Shown here: one piece after another, positions 47,746 through 60,497 of the stretch
How the letters are laid out: each line of letters starts with the position of its first letter
Position numbering within the stretch: position 1 is the first letter of the stretch
Assembly: GCF_004193775.1 (NCBI RefSeq)
Contig: NC_041011.1
Coordinates: 13,572,968 to 13,636,967 of the forward strand
DNA length: 64,000 nucleotides
From: Glycine soja
Lineage: Eukaryota; Streptophyta; Magnoliopsida; Fabales; Fabaceae
Direction: 5' to 3'
The notes under the pieces: model-generated
The model's input: the letters and a program-made list of their open reading frames with translations, nothing else
The model's database searches: none
Told to the model about the DNA's origin: nothing
Translations under genes and position numbers: made by a program

Positions 47746-48965
47746 TCTCACCTCACACTTGCATTCCAAAAATATACCATAAAACAAAAAGGAGCAACCA
47801 CATAAAAAAGGAAAGACCACATATTTATTAAACGTAGTTCGGGTTGTCATTGCTACATGCACACCGTTTATTTCGTTAATGCAATTCAGACCCTGATTCC
47901 TACTTCTACAACCTCAAATTTGTTTGGCGTGTTTCAAACCCTCATCCCTACATCCATGATCTCTTCACAATATGTTTTTGAGACAAGCTAAACAAACTTT
48001 TAAACCTTCCCTCCACATGACCCCCTCTCTCTCACTTAGGGTGGTGACCCCTTCTTCAGGCTGAGTAATTCTTCTCATCTCCATAACCTCTATATATAGA
48101 CTCAACATCCTAATTTTAAATGAGGAAACAAATCCCTGATTTACAAAGCTAATAATATCTTTAAGATCTAAAATAATCTTAGAGATAAAATAAAATCTTC
48201 TAAATCTAAAACAATATAATAGAAATTTAAAATTTAAAATTTGAATTGTTTGTCAACAATCATTCCCTTAATTAAAATTTTTAATTTTATCTTGAATCTG
48301 CACCATCAAGGATGCTCGTCATAAGTTCGCTCCACACAAAGTTTGATATGTTTCCCGACCTATTCTTCATTTTGTGAGTATTGGATGATAACACTTCTGA
48401 ACTTGTACGCCAAATCCCTCCATTGGAACACACTGTTTGACTCACATTGCCAGCTTACTTTCGACATAAGGACCCTACATGGATCCATCATTAGCTTCCT
48501 CAAGCTTCTTCAATACCCTTCTATTCTTTGGTCACCAAGGCCGTATATTTGATACCACTGTTGGGGAAAACACACACTCCTTTGTATTCATAATAATGGG
48601 AAAATACACCATAGAACAAAAAAGGGACAACACCATAAGAAAAAAGGAACGACCACATATTTATTTAATGCGGTTCAGACTCTTATCCCTACATCCATAA
48701 TCTCCTTACAAGTTTTTGGGATAAACTTGCAAACCTTCCTTCCCCCTGATCCCCTCTCTAGGCTAGGTAATTCTTCTAATCTCCATAACCTTTATGTATA
48801 GACTCAACTCAACATCCTAATTTTAAATGTGGAAACAAATTCCTAATTTAAAAATCAAATAATATCTTTAAGATCTAAACGAATCCAAAAGATAAAATAA
48901 TATCTTCTAAATCTAAAACAATATCATAGAAATTTGAAATTACAAATTTAAATTGTTTTCCAACA
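47746..48965 (-). mobile_element. Short, decayed LTR element (TRIM-like), minus strand
   Basis: Two direct repeats of about 400 bases, about 47750-48258 and 48559-48965, flank 300 bases of non-coding DNA. The right copy begins TGTTGGGGAAAACACACAC and ends TTTTCCAACA. Just left of it is TTTGATACCAC, whose minus-strand reading GTGGTATCAAA fits a tRNA-Met primer-binding site beside an LTR end. On the minus strand a purine-rich AAGGGAATGAT precedes the left copy. This points to a minus-strand, terminal-repeat element without genes. The left copy's outer end and a target duplication could not be fixed. Confidence 0.55.
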
Positions 48966-51902
48966 TGTGTACCACTTGATATTTAACACTATTTTTAACA
49001 ATATTAGTACATCCTTTTTAACATATAAAAGTAAAATATGCATCTTGATTATAAAGTAACAACAACGCAATAAATTATTTAATACTTATTATTAGTTGCT
49101 ACAGGAAATATTAGTATAATTATAATGTGATTTTATTAAGAAATGGGATTGAATTGTGATTTTAGAAAAGTTTAAAGCCTTTTTGATAAAGAACAAAGTT
49201 ATCATCAAAAGAAAAAAACTTTTTAAAACATAGATTATCAAAAACTTGTTTAGACTATGAAAACAAATTTGTAAAACATAAGAGATTTCCAAAAAAAAAA
49301 AAAAATCAAATTCGAACTCTTGGGTCAATCTCTACTTCTGAGACTATATTCAGTTATGAGCAAACTACCAAGTTCCACTAAATTTTCACAAAACAAGTAT
49401 TGTGTCAGTGTTAGTTATGTCTCTTACAACTCAAGCTTCACCCAAGCTTGATATACCCTAGTTTTTTTTTGTTCTATCACATCACTGTTTGCGCTATACA
49501 AATTGAAAAAATTTGTATGTTTGGTTAATGACTAATTCTTAATTATCCGATCCTACAAATGGATATACAACATCAACATATTGTCTTCTCTATCAACATA
49601 TTCAAATTGTATGTTTTTGAGACAACAAATAGGAAACAAATTATTCAGTACATGTTTTAATCATTTTATATATTTTTCTCATTATTATTTTGTTTTTTAA
49701 TTCAAAAAATTCTAAAAATCTATTTATTAAATCTTATATCACTTATTATCATTAGATTGTTCCTTTTCAAAAAATATATTCCATTTTATCATTTTTATTT
49801 GTGACAACAATGTTGTTGAGTAATAAAATATTTTTGTTTGAATATTATTTAAAATTTTAATTATACTAATTTATGCCCGTTGCAAAAATAAATCATGCTA
49901 ATTTATGCTTCTAACATCACATTCAAATTATAATTCTCATATAAATAAAGTATAAAATTATTGTTCTAAAAAGAGTATAAAATTTTTAAATTGAAAATCA
50001 GAAGATATATTTAAATATTTGAAATTAATTTAATTTAAATTTATTTTGACTTATATGAGATATGAAAATATATCAATTTAAAACTATACCATTTAATCCT
50101 ATAACTGTGATATGATAAATCTTAACGGGATAAACATATATGTATGCGTTTGAACATTATCAAGGTGGGGGGAGTTGCATTTCGACCCCTATCAAGGTGG
50201 ATTTCCACTGTCAAAGTCGAGACATGATCAAACGGGTCCCCAGGATTTGAACATTATTTCCATACTTATTTGTAGAAAATAATAATAATAACATACAAAA
50301 GATAAATTTTTCAAAGTTAAATAATCGATTATAAGCATTTAAATAAGTTTCATATTTAATCTCATTAGAACTACTTAGCATTTAAATTAAATTATTTCTA
50401 AAAATAAATTCCACGTTATATAAGTTTTTAAAATAAATTATTTAGGACAACAATCCATGTTAAAAATATTTTTTTTTGGTGCAAAAATTTAATTACAATT
50501 TTATGTATCAAAATAAACGTGATAAAAAGTTATTTTCATAAATAATTTTGCATTGATTCATTTATTTTTAATAGTCAGAATTAATGAGATATTCGATAAT
50601 ATATTTAAATAACTTTTATCACCTTACTCTTCTATGTTAACTACTAACGGGAATAAGCTAACTAAAAACAAAAAAAAAAAATTAAAATTATTTTAGTAAA
50701 TAGAATTAAATGTTATTCTAATGTCGTGATAATAAATAATAAGGTGATATATTATCTTTTTTCTTAAAATGTTGATTTGGAAATGACAAATATTTATATT
50801 TTAGAATGATATATATTTGTTCACAAAAAGAAAAAAATATCTATCTTTTCAAGTCAAAATCTAATTATGTCATAAAAATAATATTTTAAAATTAATTTTT
50901 GCTATGTTTTATTATTGTGATTATGTTTTATAAAAGATCTTTGAATGTATTGCAATTTAATTACTATATTATTTTTAATCAATATTATTTATTTATCAAT
51001 TTTTCATATGAATTAAAGTGCAGGTTCAGGTATGGATCTTTAGTTATCAATGATAAATGACATGGCTATTAAAGTTACTAACTACTGTCTAAATATATGG
51101 AGTTTTTAAAAATTGGGGATATAAAGATAATTACTTTAGTATCTTACTAATATCCTATCTATTGTCATCCAACATATATGTCGTGAATGACACTCATTCC
51201 TTGAATTTAGGTTTAAATTCAAATATATATAGCTAAAAATGTCATAAAAACCCATCTTTTTATCGAAATATTATTTTACAATAATTATTTAAATTACTAT
51301 GCTATCTAACATATAATTAACTTTTATTTCTCTCATTTATTGTATTTTAAAAATCACACAGACATATAATTAACCATATATCTATAACTTACATCAATAA
51401 TAAAAAAATATACTTTAATTGTAAATAATTCATAATATAAATTTAAAGAAATATTTATATTTTAAAAATATTTTATAAAAAATTTCATAAATAATATTTT
51501 TCCATACATGACACGCATTACCCACTCTAGTTACTATAAACTCAAACACTTTACAGAAATAATTTTACCGAACTCATCTTGGTAAAATTCAAACACTAGA
51601 AGTAACAGCCTAGAGTTCGGTCAAGTTTCATGATCCTACTTTAGACAGAGGACAAGATGATTATGAAATGAATTCGCTACAAGTAAAATCCCAATGCACA
51701 AATGAAATCTGAATATGAACAATAAATGAAATGGTGATAAAAAAAGTATTAAAGTGTGTCACGAAAGCGAGTATATATAACACAGGACAGAAAGAAGCAC
51801 ATGCAAACAAATTAAACAGTATATCCAAACAATTGCGTTGTAAAGTGGATTTGCTCCGAATCAGAGTAGCCTCCCAATTCATTTTGCACTTTATATAAAT
51901 TT
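48966..51902. other. AT-rich intergenic DNA
   Basis: No gene, RNA or bounded element is recognised. About 50160-50255 is a GC-richer island (around GGGGGGAGTTGCATTTCGACCC) without an ORF or tRNA fold I can support. Confidence 0.5.
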
Positions 51903-52016
51903 TATGAGAAAATGACCTATTATTATTCTAATTAATGCCGACGTACAATGATAAAGACCTATGAGAAAATGACCTATTATTATTCTAATTAATGCCGACG
52001 TACAATGATAAAGACC
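51903..52016. repeat. Perfect 57-bp tandem duplication
   Basis: The unit from TATGAGAAAATGACC to ATGATAAAGACC occurs twice back to back (51903-51959 and 51960-52016) with no difference seen. This implies a recent duplication or an assembly artefact. Confidence 0.93.
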
Positions 52017-52446
52017 TAAACCAAATTGAAAAATAATTTTTTTTACTTTAAAAGAAATAATTATATGTTGGGCTTTTTTTTAACATGATATTTTTGTCAT
52101 ATGAGATTTATTTTCCTTTATAAAATTTGATAACGAAATTTTTTTGTTGGTAAACTTAAAGTTGTTTTAATCTTGAGTTGGTATTGACCCTAATAGGTAA
52201 CAAATCTAAGCCGTTTAACAAAACATGTATAAATCCAACGATGAAACATTAGCTTGTGTGTGGTATGGCGTGTGTACCTTATCCTATGCCTTAATTTATA
52301 TAAATGAGAAGACAAAAGATTCAATGACTTACTCCTTTACACATAGCAACCGGGTTGAATCTCGAACCAATGTTGAATCCAAATACGTCGCGTTTTGTTT
52401 GTTTGTTTATTCGTTCTCTTAATTTTTAATTTCCTGGCCAGTAATT
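52017..52446. other. Spacer left of the copia element
   Basis: No gene is recognised. A short ORF at 52225-52422 has no recognisable domain. Confidence 0.4.
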
Positions 52447-52451
52447 AACAA

Positions 52452-52787
52452 TGTTGGAGTTTGGAGTTAGTTAAAAGTCAATTCACTCCTTGATGAGTTG
52501 TATATGAAGTTGTTTATTTTTTTTTTCTGTTATTTTCAGTTAGAAGAACCAATTTGCAAAGTTAGTTTTATAGAATAATTGCAAAGTGGTTCCTGTGATG
52601 ACTGTATAAATGGAACTAGTTTGTTCAATGGAAGTTAGTTACAATTTTTTCAGTTTCATGATTAGTTCTTCTTGTTTTATTCTCTTTTTCACTTTCTTTA
52701 TCTCTTGCCTTCATCATTCAAGACTCAACTTCATCCAAATTTGTCACGTTTATGGTTTGCTTGTACAGCGAGCAATCGAGTTTGACA
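52452..52787 (+). repeat. 5' LTR of the copia element
   Basis: It starts TGTTGGAGTTTGGAG and ends TCGAGTTTGACA, and aligns end to end with 58307-58641. It includes a CTGTATAAATGG sequence at about 52603 that could be its TATA box. Confidence 0.95.
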
Positions 52788-52788
52788 T

Positions 52789-52800
52789 TGGTATCACGAG
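52789..52800 (+). other. Primer-binding site of the copia element
   Basis: TGGTATCACGAG begins one base after the 5' LTR and nearly matches the initiator tRNA-Met complement (TGGTATCAGAGC), the usual primer in plant copia elements. Confidence 0.85.
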
Positions 52801-52875
52801 CTTCAGGTTTCATCGATCCTGGGAGAGTCTTGATCGGTTTCAGTGTGGGATCCTCGAAGCTTCATTGTTGCAGAG

Positions 52876-53841
52876 ATGAATGGGAACAAGTTTCCAGTGC
52901 ATTTGCCAATCCTTGATGGGAAGAACTACAATACATGGTGCATTCAAATGAAAGTCATCTTTGGAATGCAGGATGTTCTTGAGTTTGTCATGATTGGACT
53001 TCAAGAATGGGAGAAAGATGCAGGGTAAGCACAAAAGAGTACGTTCAGAGAATCCAAGAAAATGGATTGTAAGGCTCCTTTTCTTATTCACCAGTGTGTG
53101 GATCCTTAAAACTTTGCCAAGATTGCTTCTACTACATCGACTAAGCAAGCTTGGGACATTCTTGCAAATGCCTATGTTGGTTCTGATAAGTTGAAAAGAG
53201 TCAAGATGCAAACTTTAAAGCGGAAATTCGAGCTATTACAAATGAATGAGAAGGAAGGTATAGCAGAATACCTAAATCGTGTGCAAAATTTGTCAAATTA
53301 GATGATGGCTTGTGGTGAAACCTTGAAGGATCAAGATTTTGTAGAAAAGGTTTTAAGAACCTTAAGTTCAAGATTTGATTATGTGGTTGCTGCAATAGAA
53401 GAATCTAAGGACTTTGCAGAAATGAAATTGGATGAGCTTCAATGCTCTCTTGAAGCACACGAGCAAAGAATCAAAGAGAGGGAAATAGATAGGTCATCTG
53501 AACAGGCCTTACTTGCTCAGAGTGGAAAAAGGTTCAACAATGGCTCATAAAATAGTAAAGGGAAGGCTAAATCAAAAAACCATAAATCGAAAAAAACAAG
53601 AGATGATGGTACTGATGACTCAAGTGCTGATGAATCCAACCATGATGATGGTGTGTCACAAGTAAGGCAGAAAGGCTCTCAGAATAGAGGTAAAAGTGGT
53701 AACTCCAGAAGAAAACATATTCAATGTTGGTACTATAGAGAATGGGGTCATTTTGCAACTCAGTGCAAAGTCAGGAAAGCACAAAAGATAAAAGATGATC
53801 AAGCAGAACTAGCTCAGGAGAGTGACTTAGAAGATGATTAA
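52876..53841 (+). pseudogene. Copia gag remnant
   Basis: It starts MNGNKFPVHLPILDGKNYNT, the usual opening of plant copia gag. It continues in broken frames through the capsid-like helices (KVLRTLSSRFDYVVAAIEES at about 53347-53406). A zinc knuckle near 53725-53767 reads CWYYREWGHFATQC: the second cysteine of the CX2C is Tyr, so it cannot bind zinc normally. There is a frameshift near 53027, a TAG at 53299-53301 and a TAA at 53548-53550, so it is not functional. Confidence 0.9.
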
Positions 53842-53847
53842 GTCCTT

Positions 53848-54483
53848 TTGATGGTGACAAATGATTCAGACAAGGCTACCAACAATGAATGGTACTTGGA
53901 TACAGGGTGCTCAAATCACATGACTGGGAGGAAAGACTTGCTAATTGATCTGGACGAATTAGTGAAGAAGAATGTCAAGTTTGCAGATAACAGTACAGTC
54001 AAGGCAGAAAGTCTTGGGAGGGTATTGATTCACAAAAAAAATGGTAAAAGATCTTCAATCAATGAAGTTCTCTATGTACCTACCATGCATAGCAACTTGT
54101 TGAGCTTGGGACAGTTGCTTGAGAAGGGATACAAGACAATGCTTGAGGACCATCATATGAAGATTTTTTATCAAAAGGGTAAGATGATTATCAAGGCACC
54201 AGTGTCAAGCAACAGGAACTTTAAGATTGAAATACAAGTTCAGCAGGATCAAGAGTGTTTTTCAGTCATTGAAGACTCTAAAAGCAGGCTTTGGCACAAG
54301 AGGTATGGCCATTTGAACTTTAAAAGACATAGTATGATGAGTAATAATAAAATTGTTACAAGAATGGCTTATGTACAACAACCAAGTAAAGTGTGTGACA
54401 GTTGTTGTGAATCCAAACAACCGAGGAAGTCCTATAATACTGAAATACCAACTAAGTTTTCAGCAATTTTGAATTTGGTCTAT
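53848..54483 (+). pseudogene. Copia pol, protease and GAG-pre-integrase part
   Basis: An open frame with the aspartic protease site WYLDTGCSNHMTG near 53891-53929, then a GAG-pre-integrase segment SRLWHKRYGHLNF near 54280-54318 and the start of integrase with CDSCCESKQ near 54391-54420. The frame is cut at codon TAT (54481-54483) by the nested LTR and resumes in the same phase at 55904. Confidence 0.92.
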
Positions 54484-55898
54484 TATTCGCTTCCGGCAAG
54501 TGCACCAGATCGCACAAGTAGTATAAAACGATAAGAACCGAGTATTGAACTCTCGGGAAACTTGTGTTACTTGGTAAGCTATTTCAATGAATAGGTGTCT
54601 AGTGTGAAAATCTAAGTGTGAATATGAACAAGTATGTAAACTATCTATGCAAAAAGGAAAATCACGCAAGAGAAATGATGTGTAAAAACAAGTAGAAAAC
54701 GTGTTGGTCTTCCTAATAGGTGCCTGATGCTAAAAGGATATTTTCTATCTAACAATGCTCATGTGTTCCTATGGTGTCTCTTGAGATGCTAAACCCTGAT
54801 TCCTCATGATAGTTTAGCCTAATCCTGATCAAGCATCGTCTTCAGATTCCTCTTGTTAGACTAAACTATACCAAGACCGCATTAAGACAAACATACTACA
54901 ACTAAATTATCGCACCCCGATTCCTCGTGATAGTACGACAACTTAGCCCTGTCTTATCAAGGTCATCAGAATTAGACCAGTTTCCACTGTTGAATGACCC
55001 TAACAAAGCATGCATCTACGTGATCAAGGTAAAGGCATACTAGAATGAAAAGCTGATAGCACATAGAACACACAAAACATCATTAAATAGATAGAAAGAT
55101 ATTTACATCAAGTACCTACAGGAAAGATCCAACAGAGGATTTTAGCTTTCCATAACCAGGAAGCCTCCTTTACAACAAAGAGAAGAACAAGATGAAAGAT
55201 TGAAAAAATACAAGTGGTGAGGATGTCTCCTTCACCTCTAGGATCTCACAATCACTCACAAACTCATCTCAAGCTCTCAGAATAGCTTCCTCTTCAAGCT
55301 CTGGTCTCTGCAGATCTTCACACAACAAAATCTCTCAAAACTCTCTGGAACTTGGACCTTTCTCTCTCTAGAATCACTAGACATGCAAAGCTTCAGCTCT
55401 TAGCCCAAACTCCCTTCACAAAATCTGATTTTAGGCTTAAATAGGTAGCCTTGTTCGTGCTTATGCGCTTAGCGCAATTCTGAACTGCTTAGTGCACATT
55501 AGTGAATTTCGGCTTAGCGCATGCGTTTCTCGCTCAGCGGATGAACTGAAGCGGTGCACTTAGTGAGATGAAGCGGTGCGCTCAGCGAACCTGTATAGCT
55601 TACTTCTTCCAGATTCTTCCTCGTGCTTAGTAAATGAGTGTTGCGCTTAGTGGACGCTCGCTAAGCCAGCAGATTGGCTTAGCGAGAAGGTGAAAAACAA
55701 CACTTTTCAAAATCGCCTAATTAACCTGAAATTGAGAGAAAATGATTATTAAACACACAAAATGGAAGTACTAAGTATTTATTACCTATATTTAACATAA
55801 AGTACTTATAACACTACAAAATAATCATAAATTGGGGAAGTTTGATACAATTTATGCAGGTTTTATACACAAAAGTTAGTCGTATTCATCAACTAACA
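54484..55898 (-). mobile_element. LTR-type element nested in copia pol
   Basis: 1,415 non-coding bases lie between tctat (54479-54483) and tatat (55899-55903), a 5-bp duplication with one mismatch. The left edge TATTCGCTTCCGGCAAGTGCACC matches the minus-strand end of the LTR at 16160-17447 (TGTTGACTCGTTGGCAAGTGTACC) and then shares CACAAGTAGTA and the GAGTAT(T/C)GAA phrase. It therefore appears to be a related LTR in the opposite orientation. The expected first TG is now TA. It includes CTTAGCGCA-type repeats at about 55460-55690. Confidence 0.75.
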
Positions 55899-55903
55899 TA
55901 TAT

Positions 55904-56725
55904 ACTGATGTGTGTGGACCTTTTGAGAAAGTTTCTCTAAGGGGTAGTTCATATTTTGTGTCATTTATAGATGATTACTCAAGAAAGGTGTGGATCTACT
56001 TGCTAAGCAGGAAGAGTGAAGTGTTTCTCACCTCCAAAAGATTCAAGGTGATGGTAGAAACACAAAGTAGAAATAGGATTCAAAGACTCAGATCAGATGG
56101 TGGTAGTGAATACACATCACATGAATTCAAGAAATTCTATGAGGATGAGGGTAATATTCATAAGATCACACCTCCATATGCACCACACCACAATGGTGTA
56201 TTTGAGATACTCAATAGAACCATAGTCAACATGACCAGGTGTATGCTAAGGAATTTTCACTTGCCAAAGGAGTTTTGGGGTGAGGCAGTGTCAACAGCAG
56301 CCTATCTGCTCAACAGATGTTCAACAAAGAGGCTAGAGAATGTGACACCTGAAGAAACTTGGAGTGGAAGTAAGCCTTGTCTCAAGCACCTAAGGGTGTT
56401 TGGATGCTTGTGCTTCAAGCATGTTCCAAATCAATTAAGAAGAAAACTGGACAAAAAGGGTGAACAAATGATTATGCTGGGCTATCATAGTACTGGTGGG
56501 TACAAGCTTTATGATTGCAGTTCAAAGAAAGTGGTGATCAAGATTGATGAGCCTGCTTCAGAATTAGTTAGTGACTTTGAAACTGCAGATCATGAGACAC
56601 TGGTCCACATTGACCAGAACCCAGAGGTGACAACAGACAAAAGGCCTAAAAGAACCAAGGTTCCTTCATCAAGACTTCAGGGTTTTGAAGTACACACTGA
56701 TGACACTATCACTGATGAGGGGTAA
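55904..56725 (+). pseudogene. Copia pol, integrase core
   Basis: It resumes with TDVCGPFEKVSLRGSSYF, then FIDDYSRKVWIYLL and RSDGGSEYTSHEF, then HHNGVFEILNRTIVN: the integrase catalytic core with its D,D,E pattern (the last as FEILNRT, where N commonly precedes E). The frame stays open to a TAA at 56723-56725, after a linker with many charged residues. Confidence 0.92.
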
Positions 56726-56749
56726 CTTCTGCCCAGTGAAGTAGTGCAT

Positions 56750-58299
56750 GTTGCACTGTTTGTTGATGTTGAGCCTCTTTCCTTTCCTTAAGCTAGTAAG
56801 GAAGGAAAATGGGTAGAAGCAATGAAGGAAGAGCTACAGTCAATTGAAAGGAATGGGACCTAGGAGTTAGTCAAACTTCTAAAAGGAAAGAAGGCCATAG
56901 GTGTTAAGTGGGTATACAAGATCAAACATAAGCCAAATGGGGATGTAGCTAAGTACAAGGCTAGACTGGTGGCAAAAGGTTTTCTTCAGAAAAAGAGAAT
57001 TGACTACAATGAAGTTTTTGCTCTTGTTGCAAGATTGGAGACAGTGAGGATGATTGTAGTTGCTGCTAGTAACAAAGGTTGGCCCATGTACCAGATGGAT
57101 GTCAAACCGGCTTTCTTAAATGGATACCTAGAAGAAGAGGCGTACATACTACAACCACCAGGTTTTGAAATAGAAAAGCATGAAGATAAGGTCTACAGGC
57201 TCAGAAAGCCCTTTATGGCTTAAAACAATCACCAAGAGCTTGGAATATGAGGATTGATGGAGTCTTAGCCAAACAAAGGTTCAACAAATGCAAGACTGAG
57301 CATGATGTGTATGTAAGGGCTAATTGTCCAACCAATCTATTGTTGGTTTATCTGTATGTTGATGATCTACTTGCGACTGGTATTAGTGAAAATGAGATTT
57401 AGGTCTTCAAGCAGTTCATGATGGCTGAATTTGAGATGATTGATTTAGGAAAACTATCACATTTCCTTGGATTAGAATTTAATAAAGTCCAGAAGGGAGT
57501 GTTCATGCATCAAAGTAGATATGCACAGGAGGTCTTAAAGTGATTTGGCATGCTGAACTGCAATCCTTCTTCCACACCAGCTGAACCAGGACTTAAGCTC
57601 GAGAAGGACCCTGAAGAGGAGCTTGTTGATGCAACCGAGTTCAAACAATTGGTTGGATCCTTGAGGTACTTATGCAACAGCAGACTTGATATCTGCTTTG
57701 CAGTAAGTTTGATCAGCAGGTTCATGCAAAAACCTAGAGTTTCACACATGCAAGCAGCCAAAAGAGTACTTAGGTTTGTTAAAAGGACAATTGACAATGG
57801 TGTGCTGTTTCCTTCTGAAATTGGATCAGGTGAATCAGATCTATTTGGTTACACAGATTCTGATTGGAAAAGAGATCAAGAACAGAAGAAGAGTACTGGA
57901 GGGTATCTATTCATGTACTATGATGCACTAGTAGCTTGGAGTTCAAGGAAGCAGGATGTGGTGGCCTTGTCTACTTGTGAAGCTGAGTATGTGGCAGCAT
58001 CACTTGGTGCATGTCAAGCAATATGGATGATGAACTTACTCGAGGAATTGAAGCTTAGGGAGAGGAAACCTGTTTGCTTGTTGATTGACAACAAATCTAC
58101 AATCAACTTGGCCAAGCATCCTACTTTGCATGGTAGAAGCAAACATATTGAGCTTAGGTTTCACTATATTAGAGACCAAGTTTCGAAAAGGAATGTAGAT
58201 GTGGAATATTGTCAAGCAGAAGAACAACTAGTAGATTTGATGACAAAACCAGTCCAAGTCTCAAGATTCAAGCAGATTTGCTTGAAGGATCTGAATTGA
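56750..58299 (+). pseudogene. Copia pol, reverse transcriptase and RNase H, broken
   Basis: Reverse transcriptase blocks appear in different frames: KYKARLVAKGFLQ at about 56953-56991, MYQMDVKPAFLNGYLEEE at about 57088-57141, YGLKQSPRAW after a frameshift near 57215, and the catalytic YVDDLL at about 57356-57373. RNase H follows with GYTDSDW, STGGYLF, LSTCEAEYVA and IDNKSTINLAKHP, ending in a TGA at 58297-58299. In-frame stops at about 56862, 57401 and 57541 show it is dead. Confidence 0.92.
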
Positions 58300-58306
58300 G
58301 GGAGAA
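58298..58306 (+). other. Polypurine tract of the copia element
   Basis: GAGGGAGAA lies directly before the 3' LTR and overlaps the RNase H stop codon, the expected place for plus-strand priming. Confidence 0.85.
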
Positions 58307-58641
58307 TGTTGGAGTTTGGAGTTAGTTAAAAGTCAATTCAGTCCTTGATGAGTTGTATTTGAAGTTGTTTGTTTGTTTTTTTGTTATTTTCAGTTAGAAG
58401 GACCAATTTGCAAAGTTAGTTTTGTAGAATAATTGCAGAGTGGTTCCTGTAATGGCTGTATAAGTGGAACTAGTTTGTTCAATGGAAGTTAGTTACTATT
58501 TTTTTAGTTTCATGATTAGTTCTCCTTGTTTCATTCTGTTCCTCACTTTCTTTCTCTCTTGCCTTCATCACTTAAGACTCAACTTCATCCAAATTTGTCA
58601 TGTTTCTGGTTTGCTTGTACAACGAGCAATCGGGTTCGACA
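58307..58641 (+). repeat. 3' LTR of the copia element
   Basis: It starts TGTTGGAGTTTGGAG and ends TCGGGTTCGACA, matching the 5' LTR with scattered substitutions, and is followed by the duplication aacaa. Confidence 0.95.
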
Positions 58642-58646
58642 AACAA

Positions 58647-60497
58647 TTCATCGCTAACTCATGTACCGAGTTTACATAGGTTTATCTACAATGGTCTATT
58701 TTTTTATTTGTCTAAACAAAATGATATTCTTTACAAAACAATAATCTTCAAATTATATAAGAGTATTATGAACGATAATTTTTTCTCTCTAAATATTTAA
58801 TAAAGCTATATACCTAGAACTTGAAGCTAAGATCTCTAGTGAATCTAAAACAATCACATCAATTGATCCATGTATTTTATGATACAATGATCTATTATTT
58901 ATAAATGAGTAAATGATCATAAGATTAATTTTGTGGAATTTTGAGAAAATTTTCTAAAAAGGAATGGGAATTTGGAAACTAAAGCTAGATCTTCATTGAT
59001 GAATATATAAAAAAATTATATAACAATTTTTTAATTGAATATAATATGTGAGAATTCATAACACTCACATATTCTTCTTAACCAATTAAGTTAAGTCTCC
59101 TTATTAGTAACAATATTATTAACAATGCTAGTCCATACTCTTATTATCCTGTCCTCCTTGTATCTCGCATATTAGGGAATGATTTGATTGATTTTTGAAA
59201 AAAAAGGATTATTGATTATATTTAATTAGGAATTCAGTTATTAGGTGCGCTTTAATTAAGAAAAGTTACACATAATCAAAATTTTAGTTTCAAGAGGTGA
59301 AAATAAAAATAAAAATTAATTAAATCAAATCAATTATTTATTTATCTCCAATGTCTTTCTTTCCCTACATAATTGCTAAGTTCTTCACCTTACTTGTTTT
59401 CTACGTTTTAGAAAGAAAAACGACAATAGGGAGATGGACTCCAGTTAATGGACTCCATCTGTAGAGGCAAAGGCCCAACCCACTTCCTTAGCAGCCCAAT
59501 TTTCATCACAATCCTACCGGGCAAAGACCCAAACTTCATGTTTCAGCCAATCTATATAAGGATTAGCTAGCCTAATAGGTTCTTATATTATAATTCAAAA
59601 CAAACCCTACCTTGCAAATAAAATTCAAATAAAATTACTTCTCCTTTTTAATCCTTTGTTGATATTGATAATATTAACATATATAACATAATACTGAAAC
59701 AGTCCTTGCAAAATTTTGAGTTACTTTAGGGCATTTCTATTCAAGCAACTTACATAAGGTTTTTTTTTTGAACGGCAGCAACTTACATAAGGTGTTATAT
59801 TTAATATTTAATATGTTTTTTTTTAATATTTTCTTATATGACATATCATTTTTACTAACTGAAATAATTCAATCGATTTTTCTTCCAACTCAATAATTCT
59901 TTTTTTTAAAAAATATATCCCACAATTAATTTCACTTTTTATATATTATTATCAATCTTAATTTCAATTTAATATATTTCTATGAATTTTTTTAAGTAAT
60001 AAATAAATATTTATTAATTTTTAATTGCATGAATTTTCTCTTCAAAATTTAAAATGCAATGAAAAAGCCTTAAAATATTTGAAACATATATAAGGTAAAT
60101 TTTAATTAAATAATTTTAAAATACATGAAAAAAATATATGTACTAATAATTTAAATAAATAAAATTAATTTCAAATTAATAATAATTTTAAATATGTGAA
60201 GAAATATAAAATAACATAGGACTAACATATACTTAAAGTTTTAAATAATAAGTAAATATATATAATTTTTAATAAAATATAATTTTATAAATAAATATAT
60301 ATACTGACATTTTAATAAATAAAATTGATTAGACCCCATCAAATAGCAGAAAGCATCAATTACTCACTGTAGCAATTGTCCTTTCTTTACACTCCATAAA
60401 AATTGTTCTCTAATAAAAAAAACTGAGACTTGAGTTGCTTGACTGTTCATGTCAGCATAACAATCTCATCGAAAATGACATTGGTTATATAATATAA
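58647..60497. other. AT-rich intergenic DNA
   Basis: No gene is recognised. About 59430-59560 is GC-richer (GGCAAAGGCCCAACCCACTTCC) without a coding frame. Confidence 0.5.

Larger units (their letters stand above)
52452..58641 (+). mobile_element. Full-length but inactive Ty1/copia retrotransposon
   Basis: It is bounded by LTRs of 336 and 335 bases and flanked by the perfect duplication aacaa (52447-52451 and 58642-58646). The order gag, protease, integrase, reverse transcriptase, RNase H defines Ty1/copia. The reading frame carries many stops and shifts: for instance TAG in place of Trp at about 56862, a shift at about 57210, TAG at about 57401 and TGA at about 57541. It is further split by the LTR at 54484-55898. 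The two LTRs differ at a few dozen positions by eye, so the insertion is not recent. It is 6,190 bases with the nested element, about 4.8 kb without. Confidence 0.96.

Noticed and set aside
50160..50255. GC-rich island ending GGATTTGAAC, considered as a tRNA
   Set aside because: No D-arm, anticodon arm or acceptor stem can be formed around it on either strand.
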